Shown here: in pieces, positions 43,083-51,555 of the stretch
How the letters are laid out: each line of letters begins with the position of its first letter
Numbering within the stretch: position 1 is the stretch's first letter
Source: Phytopseudomonas daroniae
GTDB lineage: Bacteria > Pseudomonadota > Gammaproteobacteria > Pseudomonadales > Pseudomonadaceae
Direction of reading: 5' to 3'
NCBI RefSeq assembly: GCF_004327285.1
Contig: NZ_QJUI01000002.1
Coordinates: 1 to 64,000, forward strand
Length of the DNA: 64,000 bases
The notes under the pieces: generated by a model
Seen by the model: the letters and a program-made list of their open reading frames with translations, nothing else
The model's database searches: none
What the model was told of the DNA's origin: nothing
Program-made: the position numbers and the translations under genes

Positions 43083-45008
43083 ATGCGCTGTCGTTTGCCC
43101 AGCCTGCTGTCCTGCCTGATTCTTTGCGCCACCACGGCAACCCTGAGCCAGGCGGCGAGCCTGACCCAGCAACGCCAATATTACGATGAGGCCAAGGCCG
43201 CTCTTGCGAAGGGCGACAAAGGCCCTTATCAGCGCTACGCCAGCGCCCTGCGCGACTATCCGCTGACGCCTTATCTGGCGTATGAAGAACTTACCGCGCG
43301 TCTGAAGTGGGCCAGCAACGACGAGATCGAAGCCTTCCTCGCTGCGCATGGCGATCTGCCTCAGGCCAATTGGATGAAGTTGCGCTGGCTGCGCTGGCTG
43401 GCCGAGCGCGGCGAATGGCAGACCTTCGCCAAGTATTACGATCCGGAGCTCAACTTCACCGAACTCGACTGCCTCAACGGCCAGCGCCAGCTCAACCAGG
43501 GCCAGACCGCCGAAGGCTATGCCAGCGCCGAGAAACTCTGGCTGGTTGGCAAATCGCAACCTGAAGCCTGTGATCGTTTGTTCGACCGCTGGGCAGCCGA
43601 GGGCCAACTGACCGAACAACGCCGCTGGCAGCGCACCAAACTGGCAGCCGAAGCGCGTAATTACGGCCTGGCCACGTTCCTGAGCAAAGGTCTTTCAACC
43701 CTCGGCAACCACGGCAAACTACTCGTGGAAGTGGGGCAGAAGCCACAGATTCTCACTCAGACAGCCCGTTTCGCACCGGCAGACGATGCCATGGGCGATG
43801 TAGTCAGCCTCGGTCTGCGCCGTCTCGCCCGCCAGGATCCGGAGCAGGCACTGAGCCTGCTCGAAGGCTATTCCCAGCGCATGCACTTCTCCGACCAGGA
43901 AAAGGTCTCCATCGCCAACGAAATCGGCCTGACCCTGGCGCGGCGCTTCGACCCCCGCGCCCTCGACGTGATGGCCAAATACGACCCCAACCTGCGTGAC
44001 GACACGGTCAGCGAGTGGCGCGCGCGCCTGCTACTGCGCCTGGGCCGCTGGGACGAGGCCTACAAGCTGATCCAGCGCATGCCCGAATCCCTCGCCAGCA
44101 CCAACCGCTGGCGCTACTGGCAGGCGCGCAGCCTGCAGTTGGCGCAACCCAACGGCAAGGCCGCCCAGCCCCTGTTCCAGAGCCTGGCCAAGGAACGCGA
44201 TTTCTACGGGTTCATGGCTGCCGATCAGGTCAAGGAACCTTATCACCTGAAAAACGCGCCACTGCCGCTCAACGCCGACGTGATGAAAAAGGTGCGCAGC
44301 GCACCCGGCATCCGTCGTGCGATGGAGTTTCATGATCGTGGGCAAATCGTCGATGGCCGCCGCGAGTGGTACCACGCCAGCCGCCACTTCGACCGTGACG
44401 AGCTAGTGGCCCAGGCCCGCCTGGCCTACGACATGGAATGGTATTTCCCGGCCATCCGTACCATCAGCCTGGCGAAATACTGGGACGATCTCGATGTGCG
44501 CTTCCCGATGGCCCATCGTGAACCACTGACCGCCGAAGCGAAGAAGCGCGGCCTGAATTCCAGCTGGGTGTTCGCCATCACCCGCCAGGAAAGCGGTTTC
44601 ATGGCCGATGCCAAGTCCCACGCCGGTGCCATGGGGCTGATGCAGGTCATGCCCGCCACCGCCAAGGAGACCGCACGCAAGTTCGGCATCCCTCTGAGCA
44701 ACCCCAATAATGCGCTGCTGCCAACCATCAATATTCAACTGGGCACTGCCTACCTGAGCCAGATCTACGGCCAGTTCAACGGCAACCGGGTACTGGCGTC
44801 GGCCGCTTACAACGCCGGCCCAGGCCGCGTTCGCCAGTGGCTACGTGACGCCGATCACCTGTCCTACGACGTGTGGGTAGAGAACATCCCGTTCAATGAA
44901 ACCCGCCAGTACGTGCAGAACGTGCTGTCCTACGCGGTGATCTACGGCGACAAGCTCAATGCACCACAACCGCTGGTGGGTTGGCACGAACGCTATTTCG
45001 ACCAGTGA
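43083..45008 (+). CDS. slt: Soluble lytic murein transglycosylase Slt
   Basis: A periplasmic enzyme that cleaves MurNAc-GlcNAc bonds forming 1,6-anhydro-MurNAc ends, feeding recycling (with NagZ in this window). The 641-residue precursor has a signal peptide (about 1-21, ending SQA), a long superhelical U/L domain (about 30-460) and a C-terminal lysozyme-like domain. The catalytic Glu is in ITRQESGFMADAKSHAGAMG, followed by LMQVMPATA and SAAYNAGPGRVRQWL. Length matches Slt70. The ribosome site is GGAAG shortly before the ATG. Confidence 0.96.
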   Translation: MRCRLPSLLSCLILCATTATLSQAASLTQQRQYYDEAKAALAKGDKGPYQRYASALRDYPLTPYLAYEELTARLKWASNDEIEAFLAAHGDLPQANWMKLRWLRWLAERGEWQTFAKYYDPELNFTELDCLNGQRQLNQGQTAEGYASAEKLWLVGKSQPEACDRLFDRWAAEGQLTEQRRWQRTKLAAEARNYGLATFLSKGLSTLGNHGKLLVEVGQKPQILTQTARFAPADDAMGDVVSLGLRRLARQDPEQALSLLEGYSQRMHFSDQEKVSIANEIGLTLARRFDPRALDVMAKYDPNLRDDTVSEWRARLLLRLGRWDEAYKLIQRMPESLASTNRWRYWQARSLQLAQPNGKAAQPLFQSLAKERDFYGFMAADQVKEPYHLKNAPLPLNADVMKKVRSAPGIRRAMEFHDRGQIVDGRREWYHASRHFDRDELVAQARLAYDMEWYFPAIRTISLAKYWDDLDVRFPMAHREPLTAEAKKRGLNSSWVFAITRQESGFMADAKSHAGAMGLMQVMPATAKETARKFGIPLSNPNNALLPTINIQLGTAYLSQIYGQFNGNRVLASAAYNAGPGRVRQWLRDADHLSYDVWVENIPFNETRQYVQNVLSYAVIYGDKLNAPQPLVGWHERYFDQ

Positions 45009-45068
45009 AGCAGCGGCAAGCTGCAAGCCTCAAGCGGCAAGAAAGAGCGCGCATCGCTCCCGCGCCCA

Positions 45069-45140
45069 TAGCTTAGGTTGAGCAGAGCGATACCCAGGGG
45101 CAATCTCTCCCGGGTGTCGCTACGCTCGACCCGGGCTACA
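45069..45140. repeat. Palindromic intergenic repeat, GGGTCGAGCGAAGCGATACCC family
   Basis: Left arm TAGCTTAGGTTGAGCAGAGC continues GATACCC; the right arm GGGTGTCGCTACGCTCGACC continues CGGGCTACA. The two pair imperfectly around an 16-base middle. A single arm of this family lies at 229-257. Just before it, at about 45008-45045, is a short run of GGCAAGCTGCAAGCCTCAAG, which resembles the repeats at 63829-63924. Confidence 0.6.
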
Positions 45141-45166
45141 TCAGGAATGACTGGCGAACCATCAAC

Positions 45167-45967
45167 CTACGCCAGCACCTCGACCGGCATCCCGACCAGC
45201 AATTCGCCGCTGCCGTGATTGATCAGGTTCTGCCCGAAGAGAATCTCGCCCTCGCGCTGGCGGTAGCTGCGCAAGGTGGTCAGGGGTTCGCGATCCGTAC
45301 TGCGCTCCCCGGTCTGCGGATCGATGGTGGTAATGATGCAGCGCGAGCAACCCTTGGCGACCGTGAACTCGACACCGCCGATACGAATGCGCTTCCAGCT
45401 GTCCTCGGCATAGGGCTCACTGCCCTGCACCACCAGGTTGGGGCGAAAACGCAGCATTTCCAGCGGCCGGCCAACCCGTGCGACCAGATCGTCCAGCGAA
45501 GCCTGGCCAATCAGCAGCAGCGGAAAGCCGTCGGCAAAACCAACTTTCTCGTCGCCCGTCACATTGCCTTCGATATAGCGCGCACGCTCCGCCGGCACGT
45601 GAACCAGGCGACAGGGCTTGCCCATGAATTCACTGACCCAGGCCGCGGCCTCGTCGCCGGCATCCGGCACCCGCATGCTGTCGCGCCAGATGATCACCCC
45701 ACGCAGCGCCTCGTCGGGATCCGGCAGCGCGACATCGAGAGAAGGCCTGTCAGGTGCCTCGAGGGTCAGGCCGCCGACCTGATTCCAGCGCGCCTGCAGG
45801 CCGCTCATGCGAGGAAAGGTACGCTGCGTCAGGAAGCGCCCGTTCTCCGCGTCCGCCAGCATCCAGCGGCGATCACCGACCACACCCAGGCCGTCGAGCT
45901 GCAGGCTGGGTAGCGACTCGCCGATGGCGGACTTGAGGGGAAAGCGATAAAGCGAAGAAAGGTGCAT
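45167..45967 (-). CDS. MOSC domain protein (YcbX-like)
   Basis: A 266-residue protein with an N-terminal MOSC_N beta-barrel (MHLSSLYRFPLKSAIGESLPSLQLDGLGVVGDRRWML in pieces) and a C-terminal MOSC domain. The catalytic cysteine of the domain is in KGCSRCIITTIDPQTGE. MOSC proteins bind molybdenum cofactor and reduce or transfer sulfur; YcbX detoxifies N-hydroxylated bases in E. coli. Unlike YcbX of E. coli the product lacks a C-terminal ferredoxin domain, so it would need a separate electron donor. I use ATG 45967 because the upstream extension is not family-like. MoeA, MoaB and MobA are encoded within 5 kb. Confidence 0.9.
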   Translation of the reverse strand: MHLSSLYRFPLKSAIGESLPSLQLDGLGVVGDRRWMLADAENGRFLTQRTFPRMSGLQARWNQVGGLTLEAPDRPSLDVALPDPDEALRGVIIWRDSMRVPDAGDEAAAWVSEFMGKPCRLVHVPAERARYIEGNVTGDEKVGFADGFPLLLIGQASLDDLVARVGRPLEMLRFRPNLVVQGSEPYAEDSWKRIRIGGVEFTVAKGCSRCIITTIDPQTGERSTDREPLTTLRSYRQREGEILFGQNLINHGSGELLVGMPVEVLA

Positions 45968-46028
45968 GGCTCGGCGTCCTGACTTGAGCGAAACGGCGGT
46001 TATACGCAAACCGCCGCCGTGGCTCAAG

Positions 46029-46958
46029 TCAGTGTTCGTCTAGCGCCAGACGCTCGCGAATCACATCGACCAGTTTGTCGGGCTGGAATTTCGAGAGGAA
46101 ATTGTCACAACCCACTTTCTTCACCATGGCGTCGTTGAAGCTGCCGGATAGCGACGTATGCAGTACCACGTAGAGATCGCGCAGACGCGGATCCTGGCGA
46201 ATCTCGGTGGTCAGGCGATAGCCGTCCATTTCCGGCATTTCGGCGTCGGTGAAGATCATCAGCAGCTTGTCGGTCATCACCTGCCCGGAATCGGCCCAGG
46301 CCTTGAGCATGCGCAGGGCTTTGAGGCCATCGGTGGCTATATGCATTTTCATACCGAGCTGCGAGAGGGTATCGCGCAGCTGCGACAGGGCCACGCTGGA
46401 ATCATCGACCAGCAGCACTTCACGACCGCGGGCTTTCTCCAGCAGCGGATCGGCCAGACGATCACTGGAAATGCGTGTGTCGTAAGGCACTATCTCGGCC
46501 AGCACCTTCTCCACGTCGATGATTTCCACCAGTTGCTCATCGACCTTGGTGATGGCCGTCAGATAGTGGTGGCGCCCTGCTCCACCAGGCGGCGGCAGGA
46601 TGGATTCCCAGTTGAGGTTGAGAATGCGGTCGATACCGCCGACCAGAAACGCCTGAACCGAACGATTGTATTCGGTGACTATTATGGTGCTGCGCTCATC
46701 GGGAACGATCGGCCGCATGCCGATAGCCTGGGACAGGTCGATGACCGGCAGGGTCTGGCCACGCAGATGGATCACCCCACAGACGAAACGATGCCGGTGC
46801 GGCATCAGCGTCAGCTTGGGCATCTGCAGCACTTCCTGCACCTTGAACACGTTGATCGCGAACAACTGCCGGCCAGCCAGGCGGAACATCAGGATTTCCA
46901 GGCGGTTCTCGCCCACCAGCTGTGTCCGTTGATCAACGGTGTCGAGAATACCGGCCAT
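46029..46958 (-). CDS. cheV: Chemotaxis coupling protein CheV
   Basis: CheV couples chemoreceptors to CheA and can be phosphorylated. The 309 residues split into an N-terminal CheW domain (about 15-165, with LAGRQLFAINVFKVQEVLQ and VCGVIHLRGQTLPVIDLSQAIG) and a C-terminal receiver (about 175-305). The receiver has VLLVDDSSVALSQL, the phospho-acceptor Asp in MIFTDAEMPEMDGYRL, and the conserved Thr/Ser and Lys in LHTSLSG and KFQPDKL. Pseudomonas carry several CheV copies. It is solitary here, with no other chemotaxis gene nearby. Confidence 0.95.
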   Translation of the reverse strand: MAGILDTVDQRTQLVGENRLEILMFRLAGRQLFAINVFKVQEVLQMPKLTLMPHRHRFVCGVIHLRGQTLPVIDLSQAIGMRPIVPDERSTIIVTEYNRSVQAFLVGGIDRILNLNWESILPPPGGAGRHHYLTAITKVDEQLVEIIDVEKVLAEIVPYDTRISSDRLADPLLEKARGREVLLVDDSSVALSQLRDTLSQLGMKMHIATDGLKALRMLKAWADSGQVMTDKLLMIFTDAEMPEMDGYRLTTEIRQDPRLRDLYVVLHTSLSGSFNDAMVKKVGCDNFLSKFQPDKLVDVIRERLALDEH

Positions 46959-47097
46959 TATTCGCTCCTGTGAGGCGTGATGTTCATGTGAAGTTATCGG
47001 CCAGTCGTGACATTACTGAAGGCAGCATGGCGCAATGCCATCGTGCACCAGCGGCCAGCGGGAAACCAGCGTCTCCACGCCGTTGTAAAACGACCTG

Positions 47098-47994
47098 CTA
47101 GTCGTGCAGCAAAGGCGACTGTTGCGGCAGATGCACACGCAACGCCTGTGGCCGTGCAGCGAAACGCATGCTGCGCCCTTCACGCGGCTCGCCGTCGAGG
47201 TTCAGATCCAGCCCTTCGGGGGCTTCAATCTCCAGCCAGGGCAGTCGAGCGCTGACCGATACGCCCTCGATACCTTTCAGCCCGCCGGAGAACAGAGTGC
47301 CGAGCGTGCCGACCACATCGGACGCGGCCGGGACAATGCACACGTCCAGCAAACCGTCGTTGACCCGTGCGCGCGGACACAGCACATGACCGCCGCCGGC
47401 CTGCCGCCCGTTGCCGATCCCCAGAGCGAGAAACTCGCCTTCCCACTGGAAGTCCGGGCCTTTGAAGCGACCGAACGCCGAGCGTACTTCGGCGAAGCGG
47501 GTCAGCCCGGTGAGCATATAGGCCGTGCCACCCAGCACCCGTTTGAGATCCTCGGAGGTATTGGCAGTAATGTTGGAGCCAAAGCCGCCAGTAGCCATAT
47601 TGAGGAACAGTTGGCCGTCGACTTCGCCCATATCGATCGGCTGCGCTGGTGTGTCGAGCAGCGCCAACGCGCCGGCAGGCGTAACCGGAATACCGGCAGC
47701 ACTGGCGAAGTCATTGGCGGTTCCCAGCGGCAGCAATGCCAGGCTGGCATCCGTCTCGGCCTTGGCCATCGCTTCGGCGACATCTCGCAGAGTGCCGTCG
47801 CCACCGCCAGCGATCAGCGTCCGATAGCCCGCCTGCAAGGCTTCCGCTACCAGACGCTGGGAATCGCCCTCCTCCCAGGTCAGGCGCACGGCCAGATCCC
47901 AGCCGCGCTCGCGCTGGGTCTTGACCGCAGCACGTACTTCTTCGTTGAGGGACTGCTTGCCATGAAGGATCAGCAGCGCTTTACGCTCTTGCAT
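47098..47994 (-). CDS. yegS: Lipid kinase, YegS/DAGK family
   Basis: A 298-residue member of the diacylglycerol-kinase catalytic family, likely phosphorylating a membrane lipid such as phosphatidylglycerol. The GGGDGTLRDV motif at about 60-70, PLGTANDFASAAGIP and the later ALGIGNGRQAGGGHVLCPRARVNDGLLDV (in pieces) are characteristic. No membrane helix is present, so it is peripherally associated. ATG 47994 (MQERKALLILHGKQ) is the family start; an ATG 13 codons earlier is not needed. It lies on the same strand as moeA with a gap of 106 bases. Confidence 0.93.
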   Translation of the reverse strand: MQERKALLILHGKQSLNEEVRAAVKTQRERGWDLAVRLTWEEGDSQRLVAEALQAGYRTLIAGGGDGTLRDVAEAMAKAETDASLALLPLGTANDFASAAGIPVTPAGALALLDTPAQPIDMGEVDGQLFLNMATGGFGSNITANTSEDLKRVLGGTAYMLTGLTRFAEVRSAFGRFKGPDFQWEGEFLALGIGNGRQAGGGHVLCPRARVNDGLLDVCIVPAASDVVGTLGTLFSGGLKGIEGVSVSARLPWLEIEAPEGLDLNLDGEPREGRSMRFAARPQALRVHLPQQSPLLHD

Positions 47995-48100
47995 AACGGC
48001 TCCGAAAACGGGATTGAAAACGACACTGCCCATACAGACAGCGTGCAGGGGAGATAATCACGCCTGCCGTCACCTGCTCACCGACTATCGACGTCACGCT

Positions 48101-49312
48101 TCAGCCGAGCAGCTCACTCATTGGAATGAAGCGCAGGCTATCGCCTTCTTCCAGAGTCGTGCCTTCCAGCACTTCCGCCAGTCCTTCGGCCCATGCAGCG
48201 CTGCGCAACACACCCGAACTCTGGTTCGAATAAGGCACGACGCGCCCGTTTTCCAGTCGCGCCCGCAGGTACTCACGACGCTTGCCCGGTTTCGTCCAGG
48301 CGAAGCCGGCCAGCACCGCGAAGCTCAGCGGCTCGACCTTCTGCACGCCGAGCCGGCGGAGCAGATAAGGCCGTGCCAGGAGAGCAAAGGTTACCAAGGT
48401 GGACGCAGGGTTCCCCGGCAGGCCGATCACCGGGCAACCACGGAACTCGCCAACCGTGAGCGGCTTGCCAGGCTTGATCGCCAGCTTCCACAAGGCCAGC
48501 TCACCAGCCTCGCGCAGGGCGATACCGAGAAAATCCGCCTCGCCCACCGACACGCCGCCGGTGGAGAGAATCAGGTCGACATCCTGTAACGCCCCCAGGG
48601 CCTCGCGCGTGCGCTCCAGATCATCAGCCAGGATGCCGCCATCGACGACCTCGCAACCCAGGCGCCGCAGCCAGGCGACCAGCAGATAGCGATTGCTGTT
48701 GTAGATCTGCCCGGCGCCCAGCGGCTGGCCCGGTTCGAGCAGTTCGTCGCCGGTGGAGAGCACCGCCACCCGTGGCTTGCGGCGAACCGGCAATTGCGCC
48801 AGGCCAATGGAAGCGGCCAGGCCCAGCTCGACCGGCCCCAGACGCGTACCGGCTGCCAGGAGGGTTTCACCCTTGCGGTTTTCCTGCCCCTGGGGACGGA
48901 TGTTCTGACCAACGTTCAGGGGCTGATTGAAATGCACGCGACCATCATCGCCAAGGCTGACGTTTTCCTGCATCTCCACGGTATCGGCGCCGAGCGGAAC
49001 CGGCGCGCCAGTGAAAATCCGCGCGCAACTGCCCGGTTCCAGCGCCTCGGGCGCGGTGCCGGCAAAGATACGCTGGCTGACGGGCAGCGCCTCGCCCTGC
49101 CAATCGGACAGACGCAACGCATAGCCATCCATGGCGCTGTTCGGCCAGGGCGGCAGATCGAGACCGGCGATCATCGGTTCAGCCAGCACTCGGCCGTCAG
49201 CGTCGGCCAGGTCGACGAGTTCCTGGCCCTCGATCGGCATTGACTCGGCCAGCTCCAGCAGGCGAATCAGCGCCTGTTCCACCGGCATCAACGGCGAATG
49301 CTGCTCGCTCAT
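48101..49312 (-). CDS. moeA: Molybdopterin molybdotransferase MoeA
   Basis: MoeA inserts molybdate into adenylylated molybdopterin to complete the cofactor. The 403 residues have the N-terminal MoeA domains (PPWPNSAMDGYALR, RIFTGAPVPLGADTVEMQE), the central MoCF fold (VAVLSTGDELLEPGQPL, LILSTGGVSVGEADF, and FRGCPVIGLPGNPAS) and a C-terminal barrel. It overlaps the moaB stop by four bases (ATGA). I reject an upstream start at 49447 inside moaB. Confidence 0.96.
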   Translation of the reverse strand: MSEQHSPLMPVEQALIRLLELAESMPIEGQELVDLADADGRVLAEPMIAGLDLPPWPNSAMDGYALRLSDWQGEALPVSQRIFAGTAPEALEPGSCARIFTGAPVPLGADTVEMQENVSLGDDGRVHFNQPLNVGQNIRPQGQENRKGETLLAAGTRLGPVELGLAASIGLAQLPVRRKPRVAVLSTGDELLEPGQPLGAGQIYNSNRYLLVAWLRRLGCEVVDGGILADDLERTREALGALQDVDLILSTGGVSVGEADFLGIALREAGELALWKLAIKPGKPLTVGEFRGCPVIGLPGNPASTLVTFALLARPYLLRRLGVQKVEPLSFAVLAGFAWTKPGKRREYLRARLENGRVVPYSNQSSGVLRSAAWAEGLAEVLEGTTLEEGDSLRFIPMSELLG

Positions 49313-49848
49313 CCGCGGCTCTCGCAGGGAGCAGCAAGCTTGAGGTGCGGCACGAAATTGCAGGGGCGATGACGGGCATCGAGCTGCTCGGCCAGGATGC
49401 CGTCCCAGCCGGTGCGACAGGCATTGGTAGAGCCCGGCAGGCAACACACCAGTGTGCCATTGGCCAGGCCGGCCAGTGCCCGGGACTGGATGGTCGAAGT
49501 GCCGATATCGGCGGTGGAGATCTGCCGGAACAGTTCGCCGAAACCATCGACCTGTTTATCCAGCAGACAGGCCACCGCTTCCGGCGTGCTGTCGCGTCCG
49601 GTGAAGCCAGTGCCGCCGGTGATCAGCACGACCTGCACCACGTCTTCGGCGATCCAGGTGGCGACCTGGGCGCGGATCTTGTACAGGTCGTCCTTGAGCA
49701 GCACCCGCTCGGCGAGACTGTGACCGGCCGCTTTCAGGCGGTCGACGAACAATTGCCCGGAGGTATCGGTTTCCAGCGTGCGGGTATCACTGACGGTAAG
49801 AACGGCGATATTCAGGGGCACGAATGGCGCATCGGCCTTGTGGCTCAT
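49309..49848 (-). CDS. moaB: Molybdenum cofactor biosynthesis protein MoaB
   Basis: MoaB/MogA-type adenylyltransferase of 179 residues, activating molybdopterin for MoeA. The MPT-binding motif is ITGGTGFTGRDSTPEAV, followed by LPGSTNACRTGWDGIL. Its N-terminus is FVPLNIAVLTVSDTR. The pair moaB-moeA is coupled by an ATGA overlap, and mobA is divergent 68 bases away, so the locus covers the last steps of the molybdenum cofactor pathway but not the first. Confidence 0.95.
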   Translation of the reverse strand: MSHKADAPFVPLNIAVLTVSDTRTLETDTSGQLFVDRLKAAGHSLAERVLLKDDLYKIRAQVATWIAEDVVQVVLITGGTGFTGRDSTPEAVACLLDKQVDGFGELFRQISTADIGTSTIQSRALAGLANGTLVCCLPGSTNACRTGWDGILAEQLDARHRPCNFVPHLKLAAPCESRG

Positions 49849-49916
49849 GGCAGGCTTCCAGTTGTCGTGAACAATGGCCGGTGTTATACCACAGCACCAC
49901 CGCCGGAGACCCTGCC

Positions 49917-50489
49917 ATGCCTACCCCTGCCCCGTCCCAAAGCCTCTCGGTGGTGCTGCTCGCAGGCGGGCGTGGCCAGCGTATGGGCGGGCGCGACAAG
50001 GGGCTGGTGCAGTGGCAGGAGCGACCAATGATCGCATGGCTGCACGACCAGGTACGGCCGCTGACCGACGACCTGATCATCTCCTGCAACCGTAACCATG
50101 AGACTTATGCGCCTTACGCCGACCGTCTGGTGGGCGACGACAGCAACGACTATCCAGGCCCTCTGGCCGGTATCCGCGCTGCGCTGCAGATCGCTCGCCA
50201 CTCTCATCTGCTGGTGCTTCCCTGCGACGCTCCCAACGTCGACCGAGCACTGCTCGACGACCTGCTGGCGCTGGCCGGCGAACACCCGGTCATGGCAAAA
50301 CGTGACGGCCACTGGGAGCCACTGTTCGCAGTCATTCCACGCGGCCTGCTGCCCTCTCTGGAGCAGGCCTGGCAGGCGGGTCAGCGCAGCACACAACGCT
50401 GGCTGCAGGATCATCACCCCGTGGCGCTGATCTGTGCGTCAGACGACCCGCGCCTGAGCAACGTCAATTCACCGCAGCTTCTTCAATAG
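49917..50489 (+). CDS. mobA: Molybdenum cofactor guanylyltransferase MobA
   Basis: MobA joins GMP to molybdopterin to give the MGD form used by DMSO-reductase-family enzymes. The 190-residue protein starts with the nucleotidyltransferase signature VVLLAGGRGQRMGGRDKGLVQ, then GPLAGIRAAL and the metal motif LVLPCDAPNVD. Length is the family's. GGAG lies about nine bases before ATG 49917; a start at 49824 would overlap the divergent moaB. Confidence 0.96.
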   Translation: MPTPAPSQSLSVVLLAGGRGQRMGGRDKGLVQWQERPMIAWLHDQVRPLTDDLIISCNRNHETYAPYADRLVGDDSNDYPGPLAGIRAALQIARHSHLLVLPCDAPNVDRALLDDLLALAGEHPVMAKRDGHWEPLFAVIPRGLLPSLEQAWQAGQRSTQRWLQDHHPVALICASDDPRLSNVNSPQLLQ

Positions 50490-50598
50490 AGCGGACTTGC
50501 GACACAAGCCGGCCGAGTGGATAAATAAGGTGAACTTGGGCTCGATGCGCCCGTCTTAGCCAAAGTAATCATTCAGCTTCGATTTAAGGAGACATTCC

Positions 50599-50820
50599 AT
50601 GAAGCAACGGACTATCGCTGCATTCCTACTCGCGTTCGGCCTGGTTACCCTGGCCGGCTGTTCCACGCCGTCGGTGATCACCCTGAACGATGGCCGGGAA
50701 ATCCAGACCGTGGATCGCCCTGACTTCGATGACGACACCGGCTTCTATGAGTTCGAACAGCTGGATGGCAAGCGCACCAAGGTCAACAAGGATCAGGTTC
50801 GCACCGTCAAAGAGCTGTAA
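50599..50820 (+). CDS. YgdI/YgdR-type small lipoprotein (DUF903)
   Basis: A 73-residue lipoprotein precursor: signal MKQRTIAAFLLAFGLVTLAGC with lipobox LAGC and the acylated Cys at residue 21, then an SH3-like DUF903 domain of about 50 residues (VITLNDGREIQTVDRPDF, KRTKVNKDQVRTVKEL). Members are abundant small outer-membrane lipoproteins without an assigned role. A GGAG ribosome site precedes the ATG. It is the last housekeeping gene before the tRNA and the accessory region. Confidence 0.93.
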   Translation: MKQRTIAAFLLAFGLVTLAGCSTPSVITLNDGREIQTVDRPDFDDDTGFYEFEQLDGKRTKVNKDQVRTVKEL

Positions 50821-50889
50821 GCGCCTTTGACCCTTCGTGGGCGTACGCGCCAGACGCTGCGCCCCGATTAAAAATTTTGCGCTAACCCC

Positions 50890-50917
50890 TTGTGCTGCAA
50901 AACTTTTTCAGTACAAT
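50890..50917 (+). promoter_or_regulatory. tRNA-Pro promoter
   Basis: -35 TTGTGC (50890-50895), 16-base spacer, -10 TACAAT (50912-50917), 11 bases before the first tRNA base. Confidence 0.6.
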
Positions 50918-50927
50918 TCGGCGCATT

Positions 50928-51004
50928 CGGAGTGTAGCGCAGCTTGGTAGCGCGTCTCGTTCGGGACGAGAAGGTCGCAGGTTCGAATCCTGTCTCTCCG
51001 ACCA
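50928..51004 (+). tRNA. tRNA-Pro (anticodon CGG)
   Basis: A 77-base cloverleaf. The acceptor stem starts CGGAGTG and ends with the encoded ACCA tail. The D arm is GCGCAGCTTGGTAGCGC, the anticodon stem TCTCG/CGAGA holds the loop TTCGGGA (anticodon CGG, codon CCG), and the T arm contains GTTCGAATC. It stands at the left boundary of the accessory region; such genes are common integration sites, although I found no second copy of its 3' end. Confidence 0.95.
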
Positions 51005-51048
51005 CCTTATAGTTTCAACATGTCCTAGCATGTCTCGAAACCCCAAGA

Positions 51049-51071
51049 AAACCGGCCCCTGTGGCCGGTTT
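51049..51071 (+). terminator. Rho-independent terminator of tRNA-Pro
   Basis: AAACCGGCC (51049-51057) pairs with GGCCGGTTT (51063-51071) and is followed by a run of T, 45 bases after the tRNA. Confidence 0.88.
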
Positions 51072-51300
51072 TTTTGTTTGTCATCCCACCTTCTTCTTCC
51101 TGCAGCCACATGCATCTCTGCGCACTCGGAACGCTCGATTCATCAAAGCGTGCCCGCCGAGTGCCCGCCATTTACCTTCAATCAGTGCCCACTCAGCGGG
51201 GATAGACCATCGAGTCGGGCAGTACCCCTCTCCCCTCCTCCCTTGTCTGCACGAAAGCGAAACCATGGTTTTCAGCACCATTAAAATATCCTTTAAGAAA

Positions 51301-51335
51301 ATATTTTCCTTTAGGAAAAATATAGGTAGTATAAA
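51301..51335 (+). promoter_or_regulatory. Putative operator and promoter of the peptide-catabolic unit
   Basis: The palindrome TTTTCCTTTAGGAAAA (51304-51319) lies within an A+T-rich block, with a weaker similar block just before it (ATATCCTTTAAGAAAATA, 51286-51303). A -10-like TATAAA is at 51330-51335, with no good -35, so the operator overlaps the place where one would be. The same half-sites recur in front of the XRE-cupin gene (59882-59895). Confidence 0.55.
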
Positions 51336-51555
51336 CAGCACGCCATGGTTGGAGCTTGCTGTTCTCTGCCATGCATTTGGCGTAGAGCCTGATCAGCTCT
51401 GGATACGCCAAAAGATGTTGGTGGGCCGAACTCCTACCCCTAATAAAAAAGCGGCAAAGCGGCGTTGCTACCGTAACTGCGCTATTCAGCACCGTCGAAG
51501 TGCTGGTGATTTTACTACTGCCCGATAAATCCAATTCCAATGCAGAGTAAGAGCT

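Larger units (their letters stand above)
51005..51555. other. Intergenic region between tRNA-Pro and the accessory unit
   Basis: 551 bases. It holds the tRNA terminator (51049-51071), a stretch with no identified gene, an A+T-rich operator/promoter (51290-51336) and a 220-base leader before the MFS gene. A frame open across 51061-51528 contains the segment LAVLCHAFGVEPDQLW (about 51356-51403), which resembles the end of an XRE-type HTH domain. No start or ribosome site supports a gene there, so I read it as a possible gene remnant. Confidence 0.4.

Noticed and set aside
51061..51528. A 155-codon frame between tRNA-Pro and the MFS gene as a gene
   Set aside because: It begins inside the tRNA terminator, lacks a ribosome site, runs through the operator region and has low-complexity stretches. 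Only the short HTH-like segment is noted as a possible remnant.
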